A stretch of DNA of 64,000 bases from JAJRTA01 sp965603125 (GTDB taxonomy: Bacteria; Zixibacteria; MSB-5A5; GN15; FEB-12), in assembly GCA_965603125.1 (NCBI GenBank), contig CBFDBU010000001.1, forward strand, positions 62,001-126,000. Reading direction: 5' to 3'. The notes beneath the pieces are model-generated. The model was given only the letters and a program-made list of their open reading frames with translations. It ran no database searches and was not told the DNA's origin. Position numbers and translations under genes: made by a program. Shown here one piece after another: positions 51,370 to 60,652 of the stretch; position 1 is the first letter of the stretch; each line of letters opens with the position of its first letter.

Positions 51370-52026
51370 TTACTTTGGAGCGAGAACCACCGACCAGTAG
51401 TTACGGCCGCAGGTCAGACGTTCGATTCGAAAGCGACGCGAAAAGACAGCCTCGAGTTGATCCCGGGAGAAATAGTTCTTCAGGATGACGAACTCCCTGC
51501 CGTCCTTGAGCTGCCGCCGTGTGTAGTGATTGCCGTGTTTGTCCTGACCTGCCGACTGAAACATCGGTCGTTCGGCCGGCGGGTTATTGTCGATCATCCA
51601 GATCAGGCCGGAACTGCGAAGCGGGTATGTGACTATGTCATACAGGTGGTCATAGGTCTGTCGCGGATGATGGGAGAACCAGAAGCCGAGCGCGACCACG
51701 TCAAACGAATCGGCCGCGAAAGCCGGGCGGTATAGATCGGAAAGAACGAAATCAACCGGCCCGGAGACGGTTTTGTCTTTAGCCTGGCTGACCATCTCCC
51801 CGGCAATGTCGGCGCCGACGACATGATCGGCAGTGCGGGACATTCGCTTAAGCCAGTAGCCTGTCCCGCAGGGAATATCCAGCACCGTACGGCCGGCCAC
51901 CAACCGCTCCAGCCGTTTTCCCTCGGCTTCGAGTTCCGCCCGTCGATCAGGCTTGTCGCGGTAGTAAATCTGCTCGTATTCGGCGGCCCTTGCCCGGTAA
52001 TAAAGTATCAGTTCCCGGTCGTCCAC
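51370..52026 (-). CDS. Class I SAM-dependent methyltransferase
   Basis: The 218-residue protein has a Rossmann-like methyltransferase fold: motif I VLDIPCGTGYWLKR (about residues 48-61), motif II VVGADIAGEM and motif IV FDVVALGFWFSHHP. It begins with a short helical N-terminus, YYRARAAEYEQIYYR, resembling small-molecule methyltransferases of the UbiE/ubiquinone type. The target is unknown. It follows the flavodoxin-fold gene by 2 bp and is probably the end of the transcript that starts further up. Confidence 0.85.
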   Translation of the reverse strand: MDDRELILYYRARAAEYEQIYYRDKPDRRAELEAEGKRLERLVAGRTVLDIPCGTGYWLKRMSRTADHVVGADIAGEMVSQAKDKTVSGPVDFVLSDLYRPAFAADSFDVVALGFWFSHHPRQTYDHLYDIVTYPLRSSGLIWMIDNNPPAERPMFQSAGQDKHGNHYTRRQLKDGREFVILKNYFSRDQLEAVFSRRFRIERLTCGRNYWSVVLAPK

Positions 52027-52028
52027 CG

Positions 52029-52679
52029 TCAGCCTTTCCCGGCCAATAGTTTCGCTAATTTCCGGCCCAACAGGTCGGCTTTGTGCATGATCCGAGCGTC
52101 ATCGCGGGCATAACCGGCCTTGCCGAAGCCGGGTGAACGATAGTACAGTTGTCCTTCGTTGACGACCTCCACCCACTTGAAGAAACCGGCCACCACGCGG
52201 CGGGCACCTTCAAACCACCCCCGCTCACCACCCACAAGCACCATCGCTCCCGGTCGCTTCCGTTTCAGGATTTTCACGAAGCGGTGTTCCGGAGCGGAGC
52301 TCTTGAAATCGGCGGGACGAAAACAGTTGCACCGGTCGATGAACATCTTGGCCTGGGCCGATACCGAGTCAAAGTATACGGGAGAGCCAAAGATCAAGCA
52401 GTCGCATTCGGCCAGCGCCCGGTACGGCTCGACGAGGGCATCGTCAAAGAAGCAGAACTCCGGTGTCGGGGCCTTGCCGCAAGCCTGGCAGGGAACAAAC
52501 GACAGTTCGTTCAGCCGAAGAAACCACACCTGCGGCTCACCTTGTTTCCCGAGGGCGTTGACGAGCGACGACGTCAGCCGCTTCAGGATCAGGTCCGTCG
52601 AGGAATCGACCACCGGGGACGCCGAGATAGCGAGTATCTTAGTTAACGTCGGTGTTCTCCAGCCTTTCCAGGTTTGCAT
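52029..52679 (-). CDS. Flavodoxin-fold NAD(P)H-dependent FMN reductase
   Basis: The 216-residue protein is of the NADPH-dependent FMN reductase/iron-sulfur flavoprotein group. ILAISASPVVDSSTDLIL is the FMN phosphate-binding start, and IFGSPVYFDSVSAQAKMFID with GGERGWFEG are flavin-binding loops. A CQACGKAP motif hints at a partial cysteine cluster as in iron-sulfur flavoproteins, but the full set is absent. The start overlaps the ABC-F gene by 41 bp; no better start codon exists before the conserved region. The electron acceptor is unknown. Confidence 0.82.
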   Translation of the reverse strand: MQTWKGWRTPTLTKILAISASPVVDSSTDLILKRLTSSLVNALGKQGEPQVWFLRLNELSFVPCQACGKAPTPEFCFFDDALVEPYRALAECDCLIFGSPVYFDSVSAQAKMFIDRCNCFRPADFKSSAPEHRFVKILKRKRPGAMVLVGGERGWFEGARRVVAGFFKWVEVVNEGQLYYRSPGFGKAGYARDDARIMHKADLLGRKLAKLLAGKG

Positions 52680-54528
52680 ATAATTTCAGCAGTTCCTCCT
52701 CCAGTCGCCTCTTGCGCTCGGCGGTTTCGTTCAGCCGCTCCCAATCACTTCGGGGGATATTCTCATGAATATCCTCCCCCGCCTGCCTCAGTTCGGATTC
52801 CAGATCGGCGATTCTCTGTCGCGTGGAGACAAGCAGTTTCTTGTGCCGGCTGCGCCTTCGTGACTGCTCTTTGAAGGCTAAGTAAGCTTCCCGTGAGCCG
52901 GCCTCCCCGGTCTTTGGCGAAGGAGGGACGGCGACGCCCTGGGTCTTCTCTTTGAAATACGAGTAGTTGCCTTCGTACATCTTCGCGGCGGCATGATCGA
53001 GGTGCAGAATCCGACCGGCCACGCGGTCAAGAAAATAGCGATCATGGCTGACGATGAGACAGCAACCGTCGTAGCTGAGAAGCGCTTCTTCGAGGCTCTC
53101 ACGCGAATCCATATCAAGATGGTTGGTAGGCTCATCAAGAATGATGAAGTTGGCCGGGTGATAGAGAAGCCGCGCTAACGAGAGCTTGGTTTTCTCGCCT
53201 CCGGAAAGTGCCGCTACCAGTTTGAAAGAATCTTCGCCGGTAAATCCGAACCGAGCCAGAAATGAGCGGATGGCGCCGATCTCAGCCACAGGATCAACCG
53301 CCCAAAGCGAGTCGAGAACCGTCTCCTGGGGATTCAGGTCGGAAAGTTCCTGATCGAAATAGGCCACGTCGACGTTGTTTCCCAGCCGGATGTCGCCCTC
53401 GATCGGGGCCAGTTCTCCCACGAGCGCCTTGAGCAGGGTGGTCTTGCCCGACCCGTTGCGGCCGATCAGACCCACCTTGTCGCCGCGATAGACGTCAAAC
53501 GAAACCTCGCGCACGATTGGCTCCAAACCGTATCCAAAGGAGACGTTCTCCACCGCCAGGACGTGCGCGTAGGAGCGGCCGGAGGAGTTCATTCTTATAC
53601 GACCGGCGGTCTCTTCGGCTCTTGGCGGCGGCAACCGCTTGATGCGGCCCAGGTACTTCAGCTTGGATTGCGCCTGCTTGGTCTTCTGCCCAGCCATGTG
53701 ACGGCGGACGAACTCTTCCAACCGCTTGATCTCCTCCTGCTGGTGGCGAAAGCGGTGAGCGTGAAGTCTGCGGCGTTCAGACCGTTCGATCAGGTAGCGT
53801 TCAAGGCCCCCGGTGTAAAACTCGATCTTGCCGTGAGAGAGTTCCCAGACCTTATCGACTGTGGCCGTGAGGAAAGCCCGATCGTGCGAAACTATCATGT
53901 AACTTCCGGCGGTGCCCCGGAGATACTCCTCCAGCCATAGCGTCGATTCTATGTCCAGGTGATTGGTCGGCTCGTCAAGCAGCAGCAGGCTGCCCTTGCC
54001 GGCCAGCGCCCGGGCCAGACCTGCCCGGTTCTTTTCGCCTCCGGAGAAGTTCCTGATCAGGTCACGATGACGGTCGCCCTGAAATCCCAGGCCTTCCAGA
54101 ATGGCCTTGATATTGTTTTCGAGATCGAAACCACCCTCGACCTCATACCGGTTTTGAAGTTGTCCCAGCCGTGCCAGACCGTCGCGGTCATCCGGATTCA
54201 ACTCCAGGTGGCGCTCAAGTTGCGTGAGATCCCGGTGCAGGCTGAGCAGGTCGTCGCGAGCCGAGGCGACATACTCATACAGCGTCATGCTCAGGTAGTC
54301 CGACATGTCCTGCTCGATGTAGTCAATGTGACAGGCTTTCGAGCGGTGCACGCCGCCGCTGTCGGTCTCCTGATGACCGGCGAGAATGTCGAAGAGGGTT
54401 GTCTTGCCGCTTCCATTCCTCCCCACCAGGCCGATGCGGTCCCCAGAGATGATAGAAAACGAAATCTGATCAAGGATAGCCTGATCGTTGAACTTCCGGC
54501 AGATCTTCTCCGCCGTCACCAGAGTCAT
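52639..54528 (-). CDS. ABC-F family ATPase
   Basis: ABC-F proteins act on the ribosome, not in membranes. The 629 residues hold two ATPase domains: Walker A GLVGRNGSGKTT and GLIGRNGSGKTT, signatures NFSGGEKNRAGL and ALSGGEKTKLSL, and Walker B LLLLDEPTNHLD and FIILDEPTNHLD. The linker about 235-320, with HMAGQKTKQAQSKLKYLGRI, is the P-site tRNA interaction motif. A C-terminal coiled coil (about 560-625) resembles Uup. It overlaps both neighbours (4 bp with the BatA-like gene), so it belongs to one long transcript. Uup or EttA-like functions are possible. Confidence 0.93.
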   Translation of the reverse strand: MTLVTAEKICRKFNDQAILDQISFSIISGDRIGLVGRNGSGKTTLFDILAGHQETDSGGVHRSKACHIDYIEQDMSDYLSMTLYEYVASARDDLLSLHRDLTQLERHLELNPDDRDGLARLGQLQNRYEVEGGFDLENNIKAILEGLGFQGDRHRDLIRNFSGGEKNRAGLARALAGKGSLLLLDEPTNHLDIESTLWLEEYLRGTAGSYMIVSHDRAFLTATVDKVWELSHGKIEFYTGGLERYLIERSERRRLHAHRFRHQQEEIKRLEEFVRRHMAGQKTKQAQSKLKYLGRIKRLPPPRAEETAGRIRMNSSGRSYAHVLAVENVSFGYGLEPIVREVSFDVYRGDKVGLIGRNGSGKTTLLKALVGELAPIEGDIRLGNNVDVAYFDQELSDLNPQETVLDSLWAVDPVAEIGAIRSFLARFGFTGEDSFKLVAALSGGEKTKLSLARLLYHPANFIILDEPTNHLDMDSRESLEEALLSYDGCCLIVSHDRYFLDRVAGRILHLDHAAAKMYEGNYSYFKEKTQGVAVPPSPKTGEAGSREAYLAFKEQSRRRSRHKKLLVSTRQRIADLESELRQAGEDIHENIPRSDWERLNETAERKRRLEEELLKLYANLERLENTDVN

Positions 54529-56603
54529 CCCGGCTCCTCCGGGGCGGCGCCGCGCGACAGAAGGATTTCAAAGATCAGCAGGATTACCGTTGCCCACAGG
54601 AAGATCGGCCACAACTCCTTGCCGAAGCGAAACTCGGATATGACTGAAGCCATATCCCGTCCCCGCTCCAGGATGCTGTACTCTTCAAAGCCGAGCGCCG
54701 CCGCCCATTGGTCGGGATCGGCTGACGTGAGGTCGCCTTCGGCCGGTCTGAGGTTGACCGCAAACCGGTCGATCTCCCGGCCCAGGTAATTGACCCTGTA
54801 AATCCCCGCCCGGTTGGTCGGTTTGGGATGAAAAACGAGGCTTCCCCGGCCCTCCTGGGGGGGGACGCTGTGGACACTGCTGTCGGGAGTGATGAGCTGC
54901 AGCGGCATGCCGACCGAGCCGCGAACGCTGACACTGCGGCTGATGTTGTCGCCGACATACAACTGCAGGTCGTATCCGGAAAGGTCGGAAGCTAAGTACT
55001 CGGCCACACGCGAGATAAACGGCACGAAAAAGGCATGGCTGACCAGGTCGCCGTAGTCGGGGGCCATCGGCCCGGTAAACGTAAGCACCCTGCCTGCCCC
55101 GTAACTGTTCTCGACCAGCGCCGGGCGGTCGCCGGAAAAGCGCATCAGCACCCGTGCGCCCGGAGCCGGGTGCATTTTCGGGAGAGTGTAGAACTTGACC
55201 TGGGGCGGCCCACTCCTTTCAAAACCGAAGACCGAAAAAACCGGATGCTCCGAGTCCAGCGAGCTTATCGTATAGTAGCCGGCGCGGCTGAAATCCCGCT
55301 TGACCGGCTCGTCATAAATAACGCCGGTCATGCCGGAGAAATGTTCGTTGAAATGGTGGATGTCGGTATCGCCGCCGTAGATCACAAACAGGGAACCACC
55401 CCGATCCACATACGCCGCGAGCCGGTCAACGTAGATGTCCTGCAAGTGGGGCGCACCGCTGAGTACGACCACGTCGTAATCGCGAAAGCTGACGCCCGAG
55501 AGGTTCTCAGGATCGACTTCTTTGACCGACCAGTACTGCTTGATTGACCGGGAAGGCACCAGCGCCAGGGAAACAAAGCGGGCCGCCGCTTCCCCGCGAA
55601 CAATCAACAGGTTGAACCGGTCCGGGATGTGAAAACTGAAGTAGTAGAAATTGTCACCACGGAACTTGTCGTCGGACAACTCCACCCATCCGGAATGAAA
55701 ACCGGTCCGGGAGACCGACCTGGTGAAACGTGCCACCGTCTCCTGTCCGGCCGCTGCTCCGACGTCGGTCTGCGCCACGCGGTTCCCGTCGAGGAACAGC
55801 GACGCAATCAGGTCCGCACGATCGCTTGAGCCATAGTTCTTTACTGTCGCCGTGACATCGAAATCATGCCCCGGTATCAGTAACTGTCCGCCGAAATCGA
55901 CGGCTGTGATGCCGATGTTCTCGTTTCCCTCGTCGGGCAGGTCCATGAGAACAATCCGGGCGTTGCTGTCGGCCGGAACCGCCCCTTCCGGCAACGAGCA
56001 GCGTTGACGGTCGGTGATGATATGGATTTCTTTGTTCAGACTGGAGGCCTGATCAAGCAGATCAGAAGCCTTGCCCAGGGCGCTCTCTATGTCGGCAACC
56101 GCCGAACCTGCCGCGAGCCGCTGCAATTGCCGCAGGGCTGCCGCTGACGAAGACAAACGAAGCCCGGCAGCCGCGGTTTTAACATCCCCGCCCAAGGGAA
56201 TGAGAACGACCTCGTCGGCCTCGCCGAAGGTGCCCAGGAGTTCCTTCGTACGCTCCCGCGCGATCTCAAACAGGTTGCCGTCGGAGACATAGCGATCCAT
56301 CGAACCGGAGTTGTCCAGCAGGATCGCCGCCGAGACTGCCGCGTGCGATCCGATCGCCCCGCCGGTCATAGTGGGACGCGCAAACGCCATCACGACCAGA
56401 AGGATGATCAGCATTCTGAGAATCAGGAGGAGCAACTGGCGGATATTAAGGCGTCTTACCTGGCGTTTCTGCATCGCCTTGAGGTGTCGCAGAGACGAGA
56501 ACTCCACGATCTTCACCCGTCTCTTTGAGAACAGGTGGATGATCAGCGGCACCAGGGCCGCCAGCGCCGCAACGAGGACCGTGGAGTTCAGGAAGCTGAA
56601 CAT
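54525..56603 (-). CDS. BatA-like membrane protein with von Willebrand A domain
   Basis: The 692-residue protein has the BatA N-terminal domain (about 1-77: two helices around FSKRRVKIVEFSSLRHLKAM), then a von Willebrand A domain with the metal site DNSGSMDRY. A CARDB-like beta domain (about 230-310; VTATVKNYGSSDRADLIASL) and a glutamine amidotransferase-like segment (about 340-540, with YDVVVLSGAPHL) follow, and a C-terminal helix (about 665-685) anchors it. This is the long type found in FCB bacteria beside MoxR/DUF58 genes, which are absent here. The role is unknown; a surface or membrane scaffold is likely. Confidence 0.88.
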   Translation of the reverse strand: MFSFLNSTVLVAALAALVPLIIHLFSKRRVKIVEFSSLRHLKAMQKRQVRRLNIRQLLLLILRMLIILLVVMAFARPTMTGGAIGSHAAVSAAILLDNSGSMDRYVSDGNLFEIARERTKELLGTFGEADEVVLIPLGGDVKTAAAGLRLSSSAAALRQLQRLAAGSAVADIESALGKASDLLDQASSLNKEIHIITDRQRCSLPEGAVPADSNARIVLMDLPDEGNENIGITAVDFGGQLLIPGHDFDVTATVKNYGSSDRADLIASLFLDGNRVAQTDVGAAAGQETVARFTRSVSRTGFHSGWVELSDDKFRGDNFYYFSFHIPDRFNLLIVRGEAAARFVSLALVPSRSIKQYWSVKEVDPENLSGVSFRDYDVVVLSGAPHLQDIYVDRLAAYVDRGGSLFVIYGGDTDIHHFNEHFSGMTGVIYDEPVKRDFSRAGYYTISSLDSEHPVFSVFGFERSGPPQVKFYTLPKMHPAPGARVLMRFSGDRPALVENSYGAGRVLTFTGPMAPDYGDLVSHAFFVPFISRVAEYLASDLSGYDLQLYVGDNISRSVSVRGSVGMPLQLITPDSSVHSVPPQEGRGSLVFHPKPTNRAGIYRVNYLGREIDRFAVNLRPAEGDLTSADPDQWAAALGFEEYSILERGRDMASVISEFRFGKELWPIFLWATVILLIFEILLSRGAAPEEPG

Positions 56604-56612
56604 TACCGGGAC

Positions 56613-58526
56613 TTACCCCTCGTATGGTGTTTCGATGTACCGCCTGGCCTCATTCTGATGGTAGTCGGCCGCCGCCAGGGCCAGAACCTGCGAATAATGC
56701 TCCACGGCCTTGTTTCGGTCTCCCTTGAAGTCGGCCGCCTTGCCCAACCAGAGATGGATCATCCCCTGGTAGAACGGTCGGGTCTCAAGAAAAAGAGCGC
56801 TTTCAAGGTAGTCGTCGGCCTGGTCGGTCTCGCCCCGCCCAAGATGAGCCATTCCCAGCCACATGTGAACGGCCGGTGAAGACGGCTGGCCACGCAACGC
56901 CGCGTTGAGGAAGTTGACGGCATCCGAGTAGAGCCGGTCGGTCTGTTTGCGATCTTGTTCGCTATCGGACTTGCGAAGGATTCCGGCCAGATACAGGCGG
57001 CTTTCCGCCACCGGGCCGGCCATGGTGGAATCATCCACAAGCGCCCGCAGCAACTCCGAGGCCTCTGCCCGGTTGCCGCGGAACAGATGGTTCAGGGCCA
57101 GGTTGAAAGTCACCAGGCGGTCGGTGGAATCCAGTGACCGGGCTCGCATCAGATCGTCATAGGACTCCTCGTACCGCCCCTGCATCATCTTGTAAGTACC
57201 GAGAGACATGAGGCTTGGCGCCGAAGCCCCATCCAGTCGCAGCAGTACCTCCTGGGCGGCAATGGCGCCGGCATAGTCCCCGGTGAAGAAGCAGGCCCTC
57301 TTTACCATTCCCAGCGCTCGCACCGAATCAACACCGGTCGTCGCCCGGTCGCTCAGAATCCGGCAATAGCGAAGCATCAGCGGGTAATTGAACATCACTT
57401 CCGCCATCGAGGCAAAGAGCACCAGCCGGTTGGGGTCAATGGCGACCGTGTCGACATAAGTTCTCCACGAGCCTTCCAGTTCTCCGAGGCTTTTCCCGTA
57501 GGCCGCTTCGATGTCGGCCGCGAGATGCAGATCGTCCGTTTCCCGGTAGAGCTTTCTGAAGCGGGCGAAGCCGTACTCATCGATCAGAAAAGTGACGAAA
57601 GTGGCGCCGACGCGATCGGCAACGTAGGGATCGGCCGCAAGGTAGCGGTAGGTGTCCAAAAGCCCCGTCAGGGCCGGGGCTCGCCCTTCCTGCAGGATCT
57701 CCTTCATGTCCAGAATCGCGAAAGAGAGATAGTTTGCCAGACCTTCGGACAGAAAGAGCGGGGCGTAGCCATAGTTGCGCAGGACCGCGGTGTGCAGGAC
57801 CATGAAAGGATCGGCGGAATTGAAGGCCTTGGTAAACACCGCGTGAGCTATGGAACGGGTGGGATCGACCGCCATGCCGAACCGCTGATCCCAGATGACA
57901 GAAGGAAGAAGACAGGGACACAGGTAGACGGAGTACTTGCCGGGCAGGCTGAAATTGTACAGCGAACGAAACTGCCGGTAGTGCTCTTCGAGCACGTCGC
58001 GGGCGACGGTTACGTAGAAATCCCCCAGCGAGTTGGGCACGTAGTGAATGTCCATGTAGGCCGAAGGAAGAAACTCAAACGTCCCCCTGGCAAGATGATC
58101 GAAAGGGCAGAAGGAGGTGTCGACATCGACCATCGACAAAGGAGTCAGCACGAAACTGTAACGCGTCTCACCCTTGCCGTGGATATCCGTGATGGAGGCG
58201 GGAAGACCATGCTCGACAACAAAGCTGCGGGAGTAATTCTTGGTCGGCGGGCCGAGAGTCACCAGGTGAACAATAAAATCCGAGCGGCTGCTGTCAACCC
58301 TCGTTATGTCGATCTCGACCGAAAAGGCGATAAGAAAGCCGGTGGCAGTGATGCCCTCGACAAAGTCAGCCGTGTCGCACCGCAGAAGAACATCCTCGGA
58401 CTTCTCTTTATCGAACTGGTAGATGGCAAGGGCACATTTAAGACCGTTTGCAGCCGAGGCAACCGGAACCGCAATCAGGACTACGGCAAGGACTGCCGCA
58501 AGAAACAGTAATGTCAGTCGTGTCAT
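56613..58526 (-). CDS. TPR protein with a degenerate peptidase MA-like domain
   Basis: The start is placed at ATG 58526, which has GGAGGT ten bases upstream and gives a clean signal peptide (TRLTLLFLAAVLAVVLIAV). The 637-residue product has an N-terminal beta-rich domain, then a region like peptidase MA: FMVLHTAVLRNYGYAPLFLS followed by EGLANYLSF. In true gluzincins the first block is HExxH; here it is HTAVL (H245), while the later glutamate of SEGLAN is kept. Catalysis is therefore doubtful. About five tetratricopeptide repeats (about 390-630) end the protein. A protein-binding scaffold is the likeliest role. Confidence 0.8.
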   Translation of the reverse strand: MTRLTLLFLAAVLAVVLIAVPVASAANGLKCALAIYQFDKEKSEDVLLRCDTADFVEGITATGFLIAFSVEIDITRVDSSRSDFIVHLVTLGPPTKNYSRSFVVEHGLPASITDIHGKGETRYSFVLTPLSMVDVDTSFCPFDHLARGTFEFLPSAYMDIHYVPNSLGDFYVTVARDVLEEHYRQFRSLYNFSLPGKYSVYLCPCLLPSVIWDQRFGMAVDPTRSIAHAVFTKAFNSADPFMVLHTAVLRNYGYAPLFLSEGLANYLSFAILDMKEILQEGRAPALTGLLDTYRYLAADPYVADRVGATFVTFLIDEYGFARFRKLYRETDDLHLAADIEAAYGKSLGELEGSWRTYVDTVAIDPNRLVLFASMAEVMFNYPLMLRYCRILSDRATTGVDSVRALGMVKRACFFTGDYAGAIAAQEVLLRLDGASAPSLMSLGTYKMMQGRYEESYDDLMRARSLDSTDRLVTFNLALNHLFRGNRAEASELLRALVDDSTMAGPVAESRLYLAGILRKSDSEQDRKQTDRLYSDAVNFLNAALRGQPSSPAVHMWLGMAHLGRGETDQADDYLESALFLETRPFYQGMIHLWLGKAADFKGDRNKAVEHYSQVLALAAADYHQNEARRYIETPYEG

Positions 58527-58581
58527 TTCTTCTTGTACCTCCTGGCCGGAAAAAGGATCAACGCTGACTGTGTCACCGGCT

Positions 58582-59310
58582 TCAGTCACCGTCGAGGATT
58601 AGTCTTCCGTCTTTCATGACCGGCAGAACCGGCATGGAATCGACCCTGGCGGCCGTCTCCAGGTCGTGCGCAAAGCCGATGGAAGCCAGGTATCTTCCGT
58701 GCTCGCTCTCGGCGACAGCTTTCTTCATAGCCGACCTGCTGTTGTGATACAACAGTACGGCCAGCGAGGCGGCATCGTTGAGCGTGACCTCCCTTTGATG
58801 TTCGGAAATCAGCAGGTCTATCAATCGACCACCGCAGATAGTGTCTTCAATGGAGAACTGACCCTCCCGCCCGGCGCAGATAATCACCGTATCGCGGTTT
58901 TCCCCGGCGACTCTCCCGGCCACGCGGGAGACATTTACGAGACCGCAGGAGAGCACCAGGTCAGCCTTACGGGCTCTCACGAAGGCGGCCGTGCCGTTGG
59001 TGGTCGTCATCACCACGAACTTGCCCCCCACACTTTCGGGGGTAAACTCGGCCGGTGAGTTCCCCAGTTGGAAATTCTCTATCCTGATTCCGTTCTGTTC
59101 CCCGGCGAGCACGCCCATGTCGGATCCGATCCTGGCCCACACGTCGCCGGCCTCACCGGGGCCGGTGACGGGGATCACTCCCCTGGCGCCCGCCATCAGG
59201 GCCGCACAAACAGAAGTGGTGCAGCGCAGGACATCGATGACCACCGCTGTCTTGCTTTCCAGGTCGATCTCGCCAAACGGGGCTGGAGTCAGGTACAGCT
59301 TGATATCCAT
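58582..59310 (-). CDS. comB: ComB-family 2-phosphosulfolactate phosphatase
   Basis: ComB is a Mg2+-dependent acid phosphatase first described in coenzyme M synthesis, where it forms sulfolactate. The 242-residue protein shows AVVIDVLRCTTSVCAALMAG, GVLAGEQNGIRIENFQLGN, SPAEF, TTTNGTAAF and ICAGREGQFSIEDTICGG, the family's conserved blocks. Many bacteria without coenzyme M carry the gene, so the real substrate here is uncertain. It follows gcvT by 11 bp and is on the same transcript; a gap of 55 bp separates it from the TPR gene. Confidence 0.9.
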   Translation of the reverse strand: MDIKLYLTPAPFGEIDLESKTAVVIDVLRCTTSVCAALMAGARGVIPVTGPGEAGDVWARIGSDMGVLAGEQNGIRIENFQLGNSPAEFTPESVGGKFVVMTTTNGTAAFVRARKADLVLSCGLVNVSRVAGRVAGENRDTVIICAGREGQFSIEDTICGGRLIDLLISEHQREVTLNDAASLAVLLYHNSRSAMKKAVAESEHGRYLASIGFAHDLETAARVDSMPVLPVMKDGRLILDGD

Positions 59311-59321
59311 GTCGCGACGCC

Positions 59322-60428
59322 TTACCTGTGAGATCCGTGCTTGTAGAAGGGAGGCTTGACAACCAGGGCGGGAAACATCTTGTCCCTGACGGCCACCTCC
59401 ACGCGGGAACCTGCCCTGGCATGAGAACGCGGCACATAACCGAGCGCGATCGGCTTTCTCAGAGACGGAGAGAAGGTTCCCGAGGTAACCTGCCCGACCA
59501 CGCGGCCATCGACACAGATGTCATGGCCATGCCGCGGAAAACCCCGTCCTTCCAATTCGAGGCACACCAGCCGCCGCCTGGGCTTATCCGTCTTCTGCTG
59601 CGCTATGACGTCCCTGCCGATGAAGTCGGTATCCAGGCTCACAATCCAACTCAGGCCGCCTTCAATGGGAGTAGTGGTCTCGTCGATATCATTACCGTAG
59701 AGCGCCATCTTCATCTCGAGGCGCAGTGTATCGCGGGCGCCCAGTCCAACCAGTTCCATCCCATGTTTCCGGCCGACCTCGGTGATCGCCTTCCAGAGCG
59801 TGTCGGTATGTTCGGGCGGGATGTAGATTTCAAAGCCGTCCTCGCCTGTATAACCGGTGCGCGAGAACAGCAGTTCAATGTCGGCGATCGCGGTAACAGT
59901 GGAAGTATAGTAAGCCATTTTGTCGAGATCAAAGGAGGTCAGTTCGCTCAGCACTTTCTGCGCGTTAGGCCCCTGGATGGCCAGCAGGCTGGTCTCGGCG
60001 GAGCGGTTGAACAGCCGGACATCACCGGCAGCGTGTGACTCCAACCAGGCTAGGTCCTTGCCGATGTTGGCGGCGTTGACGATCAGCAAGTAGCGATCGG
60101 CCAGCCGATAGACAAGCAGATCGTCAACGATACCGCCGTCCGGCCGGGTCATACAACTGTACTGGATCATCCCCGGCTGCAAGGCCTCCACGTCGTTGGT
60201 GGTCACCTTCTGCAGGTAATCAAGCGCCCCCGAACCTGTAACCTCAAATTCACCCATGTGGGAGAGATCAAAGAGACCGATGTTTTCCCTCACGGCCAGG
60301 TGCTCGGCGGTTATCCCCTTGTACTGAACCGGCATATGATATCCGGCGAACTCCACCATCCTTGCCCCGGCCTCCAGGTGGTATTTATGGAAAGCTGTTT
60401 TGCCTGACTCAGGCTTGATTTCGGCCAT
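59322..60428 (-). CDS. gcvT: Aminomethyltransferase, glycine cleavage system T protein
   Basis: GcvT transfers the methylene group of aminomethyl-lipoyl H protein to tetrahydrofolate and releases ammonia. The 368 residues include FDLSHMGEFEVTG, GGIVDDLLVYR with the catalytic aspartate, SRTGYTGEDGFEIYIP and the C-terminal barrel. Length is normal. It is the first gene of the minus-strand run that continues with comB. The other glycine cleavage genes (gcvH and gcvP) are not in the window, so the system is split in this genome. Confidence 0.95.
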   Translation of the reverse strand: MAEIKPESGKTAFHKYHLEAGARMVEFAGYHMPVQYKGITAEHLAVRENIGLFDLSHMGEFEVTGSGALDYLQKVTTNDVEALQPGMIQYSCMTRPDGGIVDDLLVYRLADRYLLIVNAANIGKDLAWLESHAAGDVRLFNRSAETSLLAIQGPNAQKVLSELTSFDLDKMAYYTSTVTAIADIELLFSRTGYTGEDGFEIYIPPEHTDTLWKAITEVGRKHGMELVGLGARDTLRLEMKMALYGNDIDETTTPIEGGLSWIVSLDTDFIGRDVIAQQKTDKPRRRLVCLELEGRGFPRHGHDICVDGRVVGQVTSGTFSPSLRKPIALGYVPRSHARAGSRVEVAVRDKMFPALVVKPPFYKHGSHR

Positions 60429-60468
60429 TCGGACAGACCTTTAAGGGTATCAGGGTCGTTTTTTTGTG

Positions 60469-60498
60469 CTAATAAAGAGCGGGAGTGGCAAAAGTCAA
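60469..60498 (-). promoter_or_regulatory. Candidate gcvT promoter
   Basis: On the minus strand TTGACT (60498-60493) is followed after 16-18 bp by TTTATT or TATTAG (60476-60469). The start codon is about 40 bp further on, after AAAGG. No glycine riboswitch core is visible in the 224-bp gap. Confidence 0.45.
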
Positions 60499-60652
60499 CA
60501 GCATACTTGCATCCGGCGTCGTGCTATCGGAACGTGTGTCGCTTCGACAGACGGGGTTTGTGTATGTCCTCGCAGGTTCCGTCGCCGGAAACCCTCGGGC
60601 TGGGCAGCCGCCCTCAGTGGAGTCGGGCACCAGGCCTGTCCCCGTCGATTGT

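Noticed and set aside
57525..58511. 328-codon open frame on the plus strand across the TPR gene
   Set aside because: The minus-strand product has a signal peptide, a ribosome site and TPR repeats; the plus-strand frame has none of these.
60429..60652. Possible glycine riboswitch upstream of gcvT
   Set aside because: The conserved tandem aptamer core was not found on the minus strand; only a promoter is visible.
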